DNA from: Treponema sp.
GTDB lineage: Bacteria > Spirochaetota > Spirochaetia > Treponematales > Breznakiellaceae
NCBI GenBank assembly: GCA_031266775.1
Contig: JAISAQ010000063.1
Coordinates: 1-59,541, forward strand
Direction of reading: 5' to 3'
DNA length: 59,541 nt
The position numbers and the translations under genes are program-made. The notes under the pieces were generated by a model. The model did not search any database, was not told where the DNA came from, and saw only the letters and a list, made by a program, of their open reading frames with translations. Below are positions 1 through 8,630 of this stretch, in pieces. Positions within the stretch are counted from its first letter, which is position 1. The number at the start of each line of letters is the position of its first letter.

Positions 1-1
1 A

Positions 2-30
2 TTGACAAGGGGGTGTTTCTGTAGTAAACT
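2..30 (+). promoter_or_regulatory. Promoter of vapBC, leaderless type
   Basis: A -35 TTGACA (2-7) and a -10 TAAACT (25-30) are separated by 17 nt. Only 6 nt separate the -10 from the ATG at 37, so transcription should begin at or next to the start codon. No Shine-Dalgarno fits in that space. The first ten bases also match the flank that follows a palindromic repeat at 45381-45390, so a repeat copy may lie just upstream of the window. Confidence 0.55.
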
Positions 31-36
31 TGGGAT

Positions 37-246
37 ATGTTACATGAATTAACGATAACCGTTGATGATACTGTCTATCAAACCTTGAAACCCATGGTCG
101 AGCAGCAAACTATTGGAGCCTTCCTGCATGATTTTTTGCAAACCCGTGCTAAACAGCGGCCCGCTCCCGATATAACGGCGCTGCGTGGAACCTTACATCA
201 CCTTGATATATCGGATCTCCGTGAAGAAACTGACCGGCCCCTGTGA
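37..246 (+). CDS. vapB: VapB-type antitoxin
   Basis: This 69-aa protein has the usual size and layout of a VapB antitoxin: a short N-terminal beta strand and helices (LTITVDDTVYQTLKPM) that would form the DNA-binding dimer, then a charged C-terminal tail that would wrap the toxin. It lies directly upstream of a PIN-domain toxin and overlaps it by 4 nt, the classic translational coupling of vapBC pairs. It should neutralise the VapC RNase and autorepress the operon. The exact antitoxin subfamily is not certain from sequence alone. The start is an ATG with no Shine-Dalgarno, immediately behind a -10 box. Confidence 0.8.
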   Translation: MLHELTITVDDTVYQTLKPMVEQQTIGAFLHDFLQTRAKQRPAPDITALRGTLHHLDISDLREETDRPL

Positions 247-620
247 ATATTGTTGATTCGTCTTGTTGGATCGAATATCTCATGGACACAGAGACAGGCG
301 CAAATGTTGCCCCTATCATCGAAAATGCAGGGGAACTTGTGGTCCCAACAATAACTCTTTACGAAGTCTTTAAAAAACTGCTGGCGGAAAAAGGCGAAGA
401 ATACGCTCTGGACGTTGTTTCATATATGCAAACTGGTACGGTAATAGAACTTAACTCCGTTTTAAGTCTCTCCGCCGCCCATATAAGCCGAAAATATAAG
501 CTGCCTATGGCGGATAGTATTATTTATGCAACCTCGCTGTACTATTCAGCGATAATTTTTTCTTGCGACAAACATTTCAAAGATATTCCTGGTATGCGGT
601 ATTTTCCTAAAACCCAATAG
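243..620 (+). CDS. vapC: VapC-type PIN-domain ribonuclease toxin
   Basis: This 125-aa PIN-domain protein is the toxin partner of the upstream VapB. The acidic metal-binding residues of the family are visible: D5 (NIVDSS), E41 (LYEVFK), D91 (MADSII) and D109 (SCDKHF). Together they would bind Mg2+/Mn2+ for RNA cleavage. VapC toxins typically cut tRNA or rRNA; the target here cannot be read from sequence. Translation starts at GTG 243, overlapping the antitoxin stop as GTGA. All four acidic residues are intact, so the toxin is probably functional. Confidence 0.9.
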   Translation: MNIVDSSCWIEYLMDTETGANVAPIIENAGELVVPTITLYEVFKKLLAEKGEEYALDVVSYMQTGTVIELNSVLSLSAAHISRKYKLPMADSIIYATSLYYSAIIFSCDKHFKDIPGMRYFPKTQ

Positions 621-646
621 CTGCGGTTTGCGGCGGGAGCGCCCCT

Positions 647-2878
647 TCACAAGCTCTCATCAACAAAAAGTTCCAGGCCCTGTTTCATTTCCTCCCATTC
701 GGCAAAGAGCAGGGCCGCCGCGCCTTCGATAAGGGCGTCCCCGCCGCCGGCGTCCTTGCTGTTTGAACAGTACGCTTCCAGCCGGGCGGCGGTCTCGCCG
801 AGGTTCCGCGCTCCTGCGGTCTTTGCGCTGCTCTTGAGGGAATGGGCGCGGAACCAGAGCCCCGTCCAGTCCCGCTTTTCAACAAGCCGCTGTAATTCAC
901 TTTTCCGTTCCGGGTAATTTTTAAGGAACACCGCCGCAGTCTTGCGGTACTGCTCCGCGTCACCTGAAAAATAACGCAGTCCCTGTTCCAGCACAACGCC
1001 ATGTTCCGCCATCGCCCTGGCCAGTTCCCCATAGGCGGGGGTTGTGGGGCTGAAGGGTTCCCCCTGCCTCAAAGCGGCGCCGCGGCGCACCAGACCGGGG
1101 GGCAGGATGCGCAGCAGCGCCGCCTCCAAACCGGCCCCGGTTACAGGTTTGGCAAGACAGGCGGCGAAGCCCTCGTCCAGAAAACGCCCGGCCGTGCCCA
1201 GGGCGGTGTGAGCCGTCAGGACGATAACCGGCGTTTCCGGCGCGGCTTCCCGCGCCGCGTCCTCCCGCAGGCGGCGGAATGTTTCAATACCGTCCATGCC
1301 GGGCATTATATAGTCCATAATAACCGCGTGATACGTTTCTCTTTGTACCGCCGCGAGGCACTCCGCGCCGCCTCGAACCGTGTCTACCTGTATCCCCGTG
1401 CGTGCAAGAAGCGCCCTTAACACCTCAAGATTTTCCGCGTTGTCATCCACCGCCAGAATCCGCGCGTCCGGCGCCGTAAAACCGTATTCCCGCCGTACCG
1501 CCGTTTCACCGGCAAGAAAGGACCCCGCAGGCCCGGCGTTCAAAACACCCTGGGGAAGCTCCAGGGTAAACACGCTGCCCCTGCCCCACACGCTTTCAAC
1601 GCCGATACTGCCGCCCATGAGTCCGGCAAGTTCTTTCGCAATCGCAAGCCCAAGGCCAGAACCTTCGATGTTCCGGCGCTGCTCCGTATCCAGCCGGGTG
1701 AAGATCCCGAAAAGACCGGGCTTTTGTTCCTCCCGTATGCCGATGCCCGTATCTTCAACCTCGATACAGAGCCGGAAATTTCCGGGGCCGCCTCTCCCCT
1801 TTACCCGCAGTACAACGCCTCCCTTTTCGGTATACTTAAAGGCGTTGCTCAAGAAGTTAAGCGCCACCTGTTTGATTCTTGTTTCATCCCCAAAAAGTTC
1901 CGAAGGCAGGTTTTCATCCGCTTCTACCGTAAAAGCCAGATCCTTCCGCGCCGCCGTCTCCTGTTCCATCACAAAAAGTTCCCGGACAAGTTCCGCCGTT
2001 TTGTAGGGCCCCTCGTTAAGTTCCATTTTCCCCGATTCAATCCGCGACATATCCAGCACGTTGTTGACCAGGGCCAGCAGGGTCTTCCCCGCGCTCTCAA
2101 TGGCCCTGGCGTAATGCGCGGCCTCATTGGCGGCGGGATCTCTTTGCTCCCATTCGTTTGTCCGCAGAATCATCTCGTTCATCCCCAAAATAACATTGAT
2201 GGGCGTCCGTATTTCGTGGCTCATATTGGAAAGGAAGGCGGACTTAACCCGGCTTGAACGCAGCGCCTCCTCGCGGGCCGTTTCCAGTTCCCTTTGATGA
2301 TCCCTGTACAATCTGATCTGAAGAAACATCGTGATTCCCAGCGCCAGGCTTACCGTAACAAAGCCGAAGATCACATCGGCCAGCAGCGCCTCCTCGTTTT
2401 TGAAAAACGTAACCGCGCCGGGCCTGTAACAGGCGTAGACAGAGATGCCGGTATAGATAGCGAGTTCCAGCAGTGCCATAACGGCGGCGGTTCCGCCTTC
2501 CAGCATGAATATGGTAAAGATGACGGCAAATACAAAAAAAACCGGCATGCCGCTGTGGTAGCCGCCGGCGGAGAAAAACATAAAAGGAAAAAGCCCGATA
2601 AAAACCCCGGCAACGGTAATGATATAGCAAAGCCTGTAACGCCCGCTGCGCTTCGAGTATACCAGAAGTACTGCCGCAAGCAGCGCCGCAATGCCGCCGG
2701 CAGTGACATTCCCCGCCCCGGCGCCGTTTGCAATGCCAATGAGCGCCGTACTTACGCTGATAAGAAATCCCGCCACAGCCAGCACGGTAAAAATCTTCGC
2801 CCGGAAGTCAAGCGTTCCGGGAAACAGGGCGTTTTTTACCCGCCCGCAAAGGCTTTCCGCCAGAGAAAAAATGCGCAT
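647..2878 (-). CDS. Membrane hybrid histidine kinase with REC and Hpt domains
   Basis: This 743-aa sensor has an N-terminal block of about six hydrophobic helices (residues ~27-190) with no large periplasmic domain. A short coiled coil follows, then HisKA with phospho-acceptor H221 (SHEIRTP), an HATPase domain (N-box ALNFLSNAFKY, DTGIGI, GSGLGLAI), a receiver with D522 (VIMDYIMPGMDG), and a C-terminal Hpt domain with H679 (RAHSLKSSAK). It therefore carries a complete internal His-Asp-His relay and should pass phosphate to a separate response regulator encoded elsewhere. The signal probably comes from the membrane helices. The 3' end faces vapC. The start ATG lies 6 nt after TATACT with no Shine-Dalgarno. 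Confidence 0.92.
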   Translation of the reverse strand: MRIFSLAESLCGRVKNALFPGTLDFRAKIFTVLAVAGFLISVSTALIGIANGAGAGNVTAGGIAALLAAVLLVYSKRSGRYRLCYIITVAGVFIGLFPFMFFSAGGYHSGMPVFFVFAVIFTIFMLEGGTAAVMALLELAIYTGISVYACYRPGAVTFFKNEEALLADVIFGFVTVSLALGITMFLQIRLYRDHQRELETAREEALRSSRVKSAFLSNMSHEIRTPINVILGMNEMILRTNEWEQRDPAANEAAHYARAIESAGKTLLALVNNVLDMSRIESGKMELNEGPYKTAELVRELFVMEQETAARKDLAFTVEADENLPSELFGDETRIKQVALNFLSNAFKYTEKGGVVLRVKGRGGPGNFRLCIEVEDTGIGIREEQKPGLFGIFTRLDTEQRRNIEGSGLGLAIAKELAGLMGGSIGVESVWGRGSVFTLELPQGVLNAGPAGSFLAGETAVRREYGFTAPDARILAVDDNAENLEVLRALLARTGIQVDTVRGGAECLAAVQRETYHAVIMDYIMPGMDGIETFRRLREDAAREAAPETPVIVLTAHTALGTAGRFLDEGFAACLAKPVTGAGLEAALLRILPPGLVRRGAALRQGEPFSPTTPAYGELARAMAEHGVVLEQGLRYFSGDAEQYRKTAAVFLKNYPERKSELQRLVEKRDWTGLWFRAHSLKSSAKTAGARNLGETAARLEAYCSNSKDAGGGDALIEGAAALLFAEWEEMKQGLELFVDESL

Positions 2879-2884
2879 GGCTTT

Positions 2885-2890
2885 AGTATA
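2885..2890 (-). promoter_or_regulatory. -10 box of hybrid kinase gene, leaderless type
   Basis: On the minus strand TATACT ends 6 nt before the ATG at 2878. No good -35 is seen at 16-18 nt, so the promoter is only partly supported. Confidence 0.4.
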
Positions 2891-2920
2891 GCGATTGGCC
2901 TTCGGGAAGTCCCGTCCCTT

Positions 2921-4675
2921 CTAACGCCGGGCTCCCGACACCTTTCCCGCGGCAAAACCCCAGCGTTCATTCACATAGGCGGAAAAGGCTTCCGCCTCGG
3001 CGCGGAAGGCCCGCGCAAGGAGGGGCCAGTTTCCGGCCGCCTCGTCTTTCGGCGGAAGATCCCCGCGCCGCCTGGCCGAGGCGGCAAGGCGCCCTGGCAA
3101 TGTTTGGCCGAAATACGGCGCGGCCCGGGAGGCGGGCTGCTGCAGACAGTGCGCCATAAATTCGTTGATCACAAGGTATTCGTCGTTTATGTCGTAATGC
3201 TGGTAATCAAAAAAGCTGAGTATAAAACGCCGGGCCTCAGGCGAAAGCCCGTTCCAGCGGGAACGGCTGAAATCCCTGAATTCGCTGTCTATAAAAAAGA
3301 GCCCGTGAAATCCTTCGTGGGCCATGAAGAGTTCGCGGAGGTAACCGGGCGATTCGCGCGAAACGGAAATAACCGCGCCTTCACCGTCCGTTATGCCGCC
3401 GTCCGTTCTCAGCAGTATCCCCGCGTCAAAAAGCACGGCCAGAAGCTCGCGTTCTTCGGAAAGCAGGGGAAAGCCGCTTTTTTCGGCCGTGTCAAAAAAA
3501 CGGGCCAGATCCTCCGCCCGGTAATCGTGGGCGTTCCAGCCGTGCAGTCCCGCAAGTTCCCGGTCGGAGGCAAGCCGTCCACGGAAGCCCGCCTTCTCGA
3601 CAAAAAAAGCAAGCCGTTTCAGGAGCCTGTCCTGTACGCCGTAATCGGCGGTGTCAAGGATCAGAATCGAGGGAAAATTTTCCCAGCGGAAAATTTCATA
3701 GCGGGGATCGCGCCAGGACTCCCGCGGGTAATCAAGAATGATCCGCGGGTCCGCCGGAACAGGCTGGGGAAAGGGGGGCGGCTGTGAATGGACAAGAACA
3801 AAGCGTTCAAGGCCGCCTGACGCGGACGCGGGAAAAGGATCCCCCAGCGCGGGGAAAGGAACGCTGAAGGCCCCCGTCGCGTCAAGGCGGAAGTTCCCCG
3901 TTCCGGCGGCAAAGTCCGTGCCGGAGGCCAGCAGTTTCGCGTCCTCAAAGCGGTAGCCCGGCGGAGGATCGATAACAAACGCGTCCGCCGTTTTCAGGAC
4001 AAAGGGCGAGGCGAAAAAGCCGCCGCCTTTTTTTTCAAAACCAAAACGGCGCGGCACAACCGATATCCCTTCAATGCGGAGAAAAGCGCCCCCTTCTTCC
4101 CCGCGCCGGCGGGGAGGAGCCCTTCCCTCCGCGCCGGAAAGGTACACGCTGAAACCTTCAAGAACGCCGGCGGCGGGAACAGCGTAAGCCGAAGGGGACA
4201 GGCTTTCATCAAAACCAAGAAAGGAAGCGTCCCAGGGCAGTTCCCACAAAGCTCCCGGACCAAGATCCAGAACGGGGAAAAAAGAATCCTTTAGTTCACG
4301 GGGAATATCGCCCGAAACGGAATAGACAATTTCCAGCGAAGAGCCGGGCGGAATAACGGGAAGATCCCCCTCCGCGCGCGAAGAGGCGCCCGTTCCGTCC
4401 CGGCTCCGGAATTCGTAATCAAGTTTTTGGGAATCAGGAACACCGAGGAGCCCCGAGGAGGCCTCCTGGGAAAGGCCGTAAAGCCCGAAACCCGGAAAGG
4501 AAACACGGAAGACGGCTTCTTTCCCCCGGCCGCAGGAAAGAGAGGAAAAGAGACAAAAGAAAAGAAAGACAGCAAGACGCCGCCGGAAAAGAAACCGGCC
4601 CGCCCGCCCGGAAGGCCGCCCCGGCGCGCTGCCGGGCTTCACAAAAAACCTACAGCGCAATGACGCTTCGCGCAA
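2921..4675 (-). CDS. Lipoprotein with HEGFH metalloprotease-like motif
   Basis: I do not recognise the family. The N-terminus has an arginine-rich stretch, a hydrophobic segment and a lipobox-like LFSSLSC near residue 48, so the protein is probably an exported lipoprotein. HEGFH at residues ~453-457 matches the HExxH zinc-peptidase motif. About 47 residues further on, INEFMAHC gives a glutamate that could be the third ligand, as in gluzincins. The rest (residues 60-400) looks beta-rich. The longest reading starts at TTG 4675, inside the upstream gene, but GTG 4642 follows that gene's stop with a weak TAGG and is an attractive alternative. The function is an inference from the motif. Confidence 0.6.
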   Translation of the reverse strand: MREASLRCRFFVKPGSAPGRPSGRAGRFLFRRRLAVFLFFCLFSSLSCGRGKEAVFRVSFPGFGLYGLSQEASSGLLGVPDSQKLDYEFRSRDGTGASSRAEGDLPVIPPGSSLEIVYSVSGDIPRELKDSFFPVLDLGPGALWELPWDASFLGFDESLSPSAYAVPAAGVLEGFSVYLSGAEGRAPPRRRGEEGGAFLRIEGISVVPRRFGFEKKGGGFFASPFVLKTADAFVIDPPPGYRFEDAKLLASGTDFAAGTGNFRLDATGAFSVPFPALGDPFPASASGGLERFVLVHSQPPPFPQPVPADPRIILDYPRESWRDPRYEIFRWENFPSILILDTADYGVQDRLLKRLAFFVEKAGFRGRLASDRELAGLHGWNAHDYRAEDLARFFDTAEKSGFPLLSEERELLAVLFDAGILLRTDGGITDGEGAVISVSRESPGYLRELFMAHEGFHGLFFIDSEFRDFSRSRWNGLSPEARRFILSFFDYQHYDINDEYLVINEFMAHCLQQPASRAAPYFGQTLPGRLAASARRRGDLPPKDEAAGNWPLLARAFRAEAEAFSAYVNERWGFAAGKVSGARR

Positions 4676-5423
4676 TGAGTTTGGCCACGGAATAGCGCCG
4701 CTCCATGGTCATCTCCGGATCGTCCCGGAGGAAGCTGTCGAATTCCGCGCTGAACGATCCGGGCAGTACGGGCAGTTCCAGCGTCTGCCTGAAATAGGCC
4801 CGGTGCGACGGTTCAAAACGGCGGTTCACGCAGAACAGGGTAAGGCAGGCGCTCTTGATAAAGCCCGCCGAGGAGATGAGGCTGTTAAAATCGTCGCCCT
4901 GAAACACCGCCGCCCCAAGATCCGAAAGGTAATGTTCCATCTTTGACTGCGAGGCAAGGCGCATTTCCCGCCAAAACACATCCCCCAGATTTTCAAGTTT
5001 TTTCCGTATGCCCGCAATCCACCCGTTCCGCGAAAAGAGGATCCCCCCGTTGGCAAGGCGGTAAAAGCCGTAGGTGCCCGCGTCCTTGATGAACCAGATG
5101 TAATCAAGTTTGGTTTCGGCAATTGAAAGAAGCTCCTCAATTTTGCCGACAGCCTTGTACTCAAGCCTTACCGGAATATCCCCAACAAGAAAACGATCCT
5201 TGAAGTTGGAACTTTCAAAGGCGGCGATACCGGCGCCGTAAAGCCGGGAACGTTCCTGGGCTTCCGGGACGGAATCCGAATAAAACACGTCGAGTATGAC
5301 GGCGAAATAGGGATCGAGGGTATCGGGAAAGGCCGCCTCGTTAAGGGAGACGCACTCCACGGAAGGCCACTGTGAAAGGGTTTGGGCAAAGCGATCCGCA
5401 AGCAGCTTCGTCTTATACTTCAT
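4650..5423 (-). CDS. Conserved hypothetical protein, possible nucleotidyltransferase-like fold
   Basis: This 257-aa soluble protein has no signal peptide. The N-terminal third (LDPYFAVILDVFYSD) and the organisation of the rest loosely recall DUF4037/nucleotidyltransferase-like proteins, but the usual GS and DxD motifs are not clear, so I leave the function open. The start ATG 5423 has an upstream AAGGA. The 3' end overlaps the longest reading of the lipoprotein gene, suggesting co-transcription. High-quality coding bias and a plausible ribosome site support a real gene. Confidence 0.65.
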   Translation of the reverse strand: MKYKTKLLADRFAQTLSQWPSVECVSLNEAAFPDTLDPYFAVILDVFYSDSVPEAQERSRLYGAGIAAFESSNFKDRFLVGDIPVRLEYKAVGKIEELLSIAETKLDYIWFIKDAGTYGFYRLANGGILFSRNGWIAGIRKKLENLGDVFWREMRLASQSKMEHYLSDLGAAVFQGDDFNSLISSAGFIKSACLTLFCVNRRFEPSHRAYFRQTLELPVLPGSFSAEFDSFLRDDPEMTMERRYSVAKLIARSVIAL

Positions 5424-5475
5424 GCTGTTTCCTTGTACAATTTACTATATAGAATGATAACATGAAAGGGCCGCC

Positions 5476-6054
5476 GTGAAAACAGACAGGGGAACAAACC
5501 GGGGAATTTTGATGGCGGTTCTTGTGCCTTACGGCGAAAGCCGCGCGGCGGCGCGGGCGTTAAGCGCGTCCCTCTTTGCCCGCGGCGTACAAGGGGCATG
5601 GGCCTTCCCCTGGGTACTGCCCCTGGCCCTGCTCCGCCGTCCCCTTGGAAGGGAAGAGCTCAAAATCCTCGCGGGAAGGCTCAGAGAGGCAAGCCTTGAC
5701 GGCGGCGGAAGGATACAATCGGGCGAAGGGGCCGCCCTCCCCTTTCCCGAAAGCGCCCCGGCCCCGTTCCGCGCCCTTTCGGTGTACGGTCCCGTCATGG
5801 ATCTTCCCCTTTCGCCCGGACTTTTCGGCGGGATGGACGGCATACTCCATGTCTTTTCCCGCGCCGTACTGGGCTGCGCAATCGCGGCCGCGGCGCCTGA
5901 CGCCGGAAAAATCTCGTTTAGGGCGGCGGCGGCGGCGAACATGCTGTACAGGCGGGAAGATCCGGCGGGGCCGGGGAAAGACACCGCCGGGCTTTTCTTC
6001 ACCTGGAAACTGGGAAAGCCCGTCTGGCTTCCGCCTGTGAAAAAACACCGTTAA
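5476..6054 (+). CDS. Hypothetical protein, 192 aa
   Basis: I do not recognise this protein. It is predicted soluble, alanine- and glycine-rich, and starts at GTG 5476 behind a good GAAAGGG ribosome site. It reads as a compact alpha/beta protein (ILMAVLVPYGESRAA, FRALSVYGPVMDLPL, HVFSRAVLGCAIAA). It is followed after 11 nt by the DUF167 gene and is divergent from the gene at 5423. No catalytic motif is evident. Confidence 0.6.
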   Translation: MKTDRGTNRGILMAVLVPYGESRAAARALSASLFARGVQGAWAFPWVLPLALLRRPLGREELKILAGRLREASLDGGGRIQSGEGAALPFPESAPAPFRALSVYGPVMDLPLSPGLFGGMDGILHVFSRAVLGCAIAAAAPDAGKISFRAAAAANMLYRREDPAGPGKDTAGLFFTWKLGKPVWLPPVKKHR

Positions 6055-6065
6055 CGGAGACGCGC

Positions 6066-6368
6066 ATGGACACATGCTACACTATGAGGAACGGGAGGCT
6101 GGACGCGGAAATAAAAGCCGTCCCCGGCGCGGCGCGGAACGCCGTTCTGGGCGTAAAAGACGGAAGGCTCCGCGTGCGCATAGCCGCCCCTGCCGAAGAC
6201 GGAAAGGCGAACGAAGAACTCAGGCGCTTTCTGGCGAAAACCCTCGGCTGCCCCCGCGGGGAAGTGATCCTTGCAAAGGGGGAAAAATCCCGGCTTAAAA
6301 CCGTTTCCCTTCCCGCCGCGTACCGCGAAAAATTCGAGGAAATCGCCCATTTCCCAAAGCCCGGTTAA
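6066..6368 (+). CDS. DUF167 / YggU family protein (UPF0235)
   Basis: This 100-aa protein matches the small DUF167 family: the pattern KAVPGAARNAVLGVKDGRL, then LRVRIAAPAEDGKANEEL, then GCPRGEVILAKGEKSRLK is characteristic. The family has a compact alpha/beta fold of unknown biochemical role. It starts at ATG 6066 with CGGAGA upstream and follows the hypothetical gene by 11 nt, so the two are likely one operon. A dispersed hairpin repeat begins within about 12 nt of its stop codon. Confidence 0.88.
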   Translation: MDTCYTMRNGRLDAEIKAVPGAARNAVLGVKDGRLRVRIAAPAEDGKANEELRRFLAKTLGCPRGEVILAKGEKSRLKTVSLPAAYREKFEEIAHFPKPG

Positions 6369-6379
6369 TGCCCCAATAA

Positions 6380-6478
6380 TTCCGAATTCAAAACAACCAC
6401 AGACAGACACAGACCAGCACGGACAACATATACATTTGAAACAAAAAGTCCGTTCCGTCCGTGTGGTCCGCGGTCAAA
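6380..6478 (+). repeat. CACAGAC-type dispersed hairpin element, copy A
   Basis: The left arm (6396-6423, ACCACAGACAGACACAGACC and onward) pairs with the right arm (6448-6475, GTCCG...GTCCGCGGT) around the conserved loop CATATACATTTGAAAC. The same element occurs at 33842-33940 and 58904-58982, with a half copy at 32080-32135. It sits just after the DUF167 stop. Confidence 0.8.
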
Positions 6479-6528
6479 TTCTTGCATTTTCAATACGCAT
6501 AAGGCGCCATGCGCCGGTTTGGGGGGTA

Positions 6529-6557
6529 GGGCGAGACCCGCATAGCGGGGCTCGCCC
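6529..6557. terminator. Strong GC hairpin, possible bidirectional terminator
   Basis: GGGCGAGACCCGC (6529-6541) pairs with GCGGGGCTCGCCC (6545-6557) with one mismatch and a 3-nt loop. It lies between the converging DUF167 and macro-domain genes. There is no T-tract, so factor-independent termination is not certain; it may be another repeat element. Confidence 0.4.
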
Positions 6558-6742
6558 GCAGGGGGGCGCGGCGGCGATGCGGCTGTCTGCGGGCGGCGGT
6601 ATGGAAATGCGCCCCCCTTCCTTCTTTACTTCTGCGACTTCTGCCCATTTAATTGACTGCGTAGCGGTCTTCCTTGCGGTTAAAAAATTCTTTTCGCTGT
6701 TAAAAATTCCGCGGGTCAAGAATAGCTCTTTGGCCCGCTTTT

Positions 6743-7285
6743 TTACCCCAGTATCTTCCGGTAAATGGCCAGATTTTCTTCGTCAAAGCATACAAAGATC
6801 ACCCTGGTAATTCCCGGTGTTTCACAGAGCGTTTTCATAACCGCCGTTACGGCAACGCCGGCGGCTTCGCGCTTCGGATAACCGTACACGCCGGTACTGA
6901 TATTGGGAAAGGCAATGCTCGAAAATCCTTCGCCGCCGGCCAAAAGGAGGCTCTTCCGGTAGCAGGAGGCAAGGAGTTCCGCTTCTCCCTGTGTCCCGCC
7001 ATACCACACAGGGCCAACGGTATGTATTACCCGTTTACAGGGAAGATTTCCCGCGCCGGTGATCACCGCCTGTCCCGCGGGACAGGCCGCCGCTTCCGGG
7101 CCCTCTTCCTTCCGGCGCTTCCGGGCTATTTCCGCGCATTCGGCAAGCAGGGAGGGGCCGGCCGCGCTGTGTATGGCGCCGTCAACACCACCGCCGCCCA
7201 TAAGGCCCGAGTTGGCGGCGTTGACGATAACGTCTACGGCCAGTTTGGTAATGTCGCCCCGCATGATACCGGGCTTTACGGGCAT
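6743..7285 (-). CDS. Macro-domain protein, O-acetyl-ADP-ribose deacetylase type
   Basis: This 180-aa single macro domain has all the hallmarks of the MacroD/YmdB class: GDITKLAVDVIVNAAN, then GGGGVDGAIH, then HTVGPVW and FPNISTGVYGYP. These form the ADP-ribose pocket and the deacetylation/de-ADP-ribosylation site. It should hydrolyse O-acetyl-ADP-ribose or mono-ADP-ribose on proteins. An ATG at 7285 preceded by AAGAGGAGG is the clear start, although the frame is open further upstream to 7348. It is divergent from icd. Confidence 0.93.
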   Translation of the reverse strand: MPVKPGIMRGDITKLAVDVIVNAANSGLMGGGGVDGAIHSAAGPSLLAECAEIARKRRKEEGPEAAACPAGQAVITGAGNLPCKRVIHTVGPVWYGGTQGEAELLASCYRKSLLLAGGEGFSSIAFPNISTGVYGYPKREAAGVAVTAVMKTLCETPGITRVIFVCFDEENLAIYRKILG

Positions 7286-7386
7286 AAACAGCCTCCTCTT
7301 AGGGTTGGAAGATCTTCCGTTATTCAGTATACTTGCAGGAGTTTCCAAAAACCCGAATTTCAGGAAGTTTCCGCCCCGGAGGAACC

Positions 7387-8592
7387 ATGAGCGCGCGCAT
7401 AGGCATGAAGATCCCCCTTGCCGAAATTGACGGCGACGAGATGACCCGTATTCTCTGGGCGCTTGTAAAAGAAAAACTCATCCTTCCCTTTGTGGATCTT
7501 AAAACCGACTACTACGATCTTTCCCTGCAAAACAGGGGAGCGACCGGGGATAATGTCACCGTCGAGGCGGCCCGCGCCATACAGCGTCTGGGCGTAGGGG
7601 TAAAATGCGCGACCATTACCGCAAACGCGGCCCGCAAGGCCGAATACTGTCTTAATGAGCTGTACCCAAGCCCCAACGCAACCATCAGGGCCATGCTTGA
7701 CGGGACGGTGTTCCGCAGGCCCATTCCTGTTTCGGTGGTAAAGCCTTCGGTCTCTACATGGAAAAAACCCATCGTCATTGGCAGGCACGCCTACGGCGAC
7801 GTTTACCGGGCGGCGGAAATGTCCGTGCGGGAACCGGGCAGGGTGGAACTGGTGTTTACCCCGGCGGACAAAAACGGAAAGGAAGAGCGGGTACAAGTGG
7901 CCGACATGAAGGGGCCGGGCATAGTACAGGGCATGCATAACCTGGATGAATCGATACGGAATTTCGCCCGCGCCTGTTTTCTCTACGCCGTTGACCAGAA
8001 GCTTCCCCTCTGGTTCTCCTCGAAGGATACCATCTCCAAAACCTACGACGGCAGGTTCAAGGAAATTTTCGGCGAAATATACGAAACCGAATTCAAAGAT
8101 CAATGTGAAAAGGCAGGCGTCAAATATTTCTACACGCTGATAGACGACGCGGTGGCCCGCGTGGTCAAGAGTGAAGGAGGATTCCTCTGGGCCTGCAAAA
8201 ACTACGACGGGGACGTGATGAGCGACATGATAGCCGGCGCGTCAGGCAGCCTTGCCATGATGACAAGCGTCCTTGTATCCCCCTCGGGTGTCTTTGAATA
8301 CGAGGCGGCCCACGGTACGGTGCAGCAGCACTACTACCGTTACCTTGCCGGGGAAAAAACCAGCACCAACCCGTCGGCGCTGATCTTCGCCTGGACGGGA
8401 GCGCTGGCAAAGCGGGCGGAGCTTGACGGCATTCCCGAACTCGGCGCCTTCGCGAAGAGGCTTGAAGGGGCGTCCCTTGCCGCCATTGAGGAAGGGGACA
8501 TGACGGGGGATCTCGCGCGGCTTGCCGTCCCCGCCCCGGCGCGCCCCCTTGATTCCCTGGAATTCCTCGACGCCGTCGCCCGGCGGCTGTAA
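7387..8592 (+). CDS. icd: NADP-dependent isocitrate dehydrogenase
   Basis: This 401-aa enzyme matches the homodimeric, eukaryotic-like NADP-isocitrate dehydrogenases: AEIDGDEMTRILW near the N-terminus, VTVEAARAI, the substrate loop KPSVSTWKKPIVIGRHAYGD, the metal ligands in TLIDDAVARV and NYDGDVMSDM, and the NADP loop FEYEAAHGTVQQHY. It converts isocitrate to 2-oxoglutarate with NADPH production. ATG 7387 follows CCGGAGGAACC, a good ribosome site, so the in-frame start at 7333 is not needed. In a fermentative spirochaete it probably feeds glutamate synthesis rather than a full TCA cycle (inference). Confidence 0.95.
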   Translation: MSARIGMKIPLAEIDGDEMTRILWALVKEKLILPFVDLKTDYYDLSLQNRGATGDNVTVEAARAIQRLGVGVKCATITANAARKAEYCLNELYPSPNATIRAMLDGTVFRRPIPVSVVKPSVSTWKKPIVIGRHAYGDVYRAAEMSVREPGRVELVFTPADKNGKEERVQVADMKGPGIVQGMHNLDESIRNFARACFLYAVDQKLPLWFSSKDTISKTYDGRFKEIFGEIYETEFKDQCEKAGVKYFYTLIDDAVARVVKSEGGFLWACKNYDGDVMSDMIAGASGSLAMMTSVLVSPSGVFEYEAAHGTVQQHYYRYLAGEKTSTNPSALIFAWTGALAKRAELDGIPELGAFAKRLEGASLAAIEEGDMTGDLARLAVPAPARPLDSLEFLDAVARRL

Positions 8593-8608
8593 AAAAGGCG
8601 GCCTTTGT

Positions 8609-8627
8609 GCGCCCGGACGCGGGGCGC
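8609..8627. terminator. Possible terminator between icd and oadB
   Basis: GCGCCC (8609-8614) and GGGCGC (8622-8627) can form a 6-bp stem in the 38-bp gap between two converging genes. There is no T-tract. Confidence 0.3.
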
Positions 8628-8630
8628 GGT

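Larger units (their letters stand above)
6369..6742. other. Intergenic region of 374 bp holding repeats and hairpins
   Basis: No convincing gene is present. From left to right it holds a CACAGAC-type hairpin element (6380-6478), a small GGCGC/GCGCC hairpin (6503-6515), a long GC-rich hairpin (6529-6557), and a stretch around 6640-6710 that on the minus strand reads TTTTTTAACCGCAAGG, a phrase shared with the repeat at 32025-32045. Confidence 0.7.

Noticed and set aside
2294-3787. Long plus-strand open frame opposite the kinase and lipoprotein genes
   Set aside because: It is a GC-driven antisense frame covering two well-supported minus-strand genes; the protein is basic, low in structure and crosses gene boundaries.
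7333-7386. Upstream extension of icd
   Set aside because: The ATG at 7387 has a good ribosome site and gives the normal family length.
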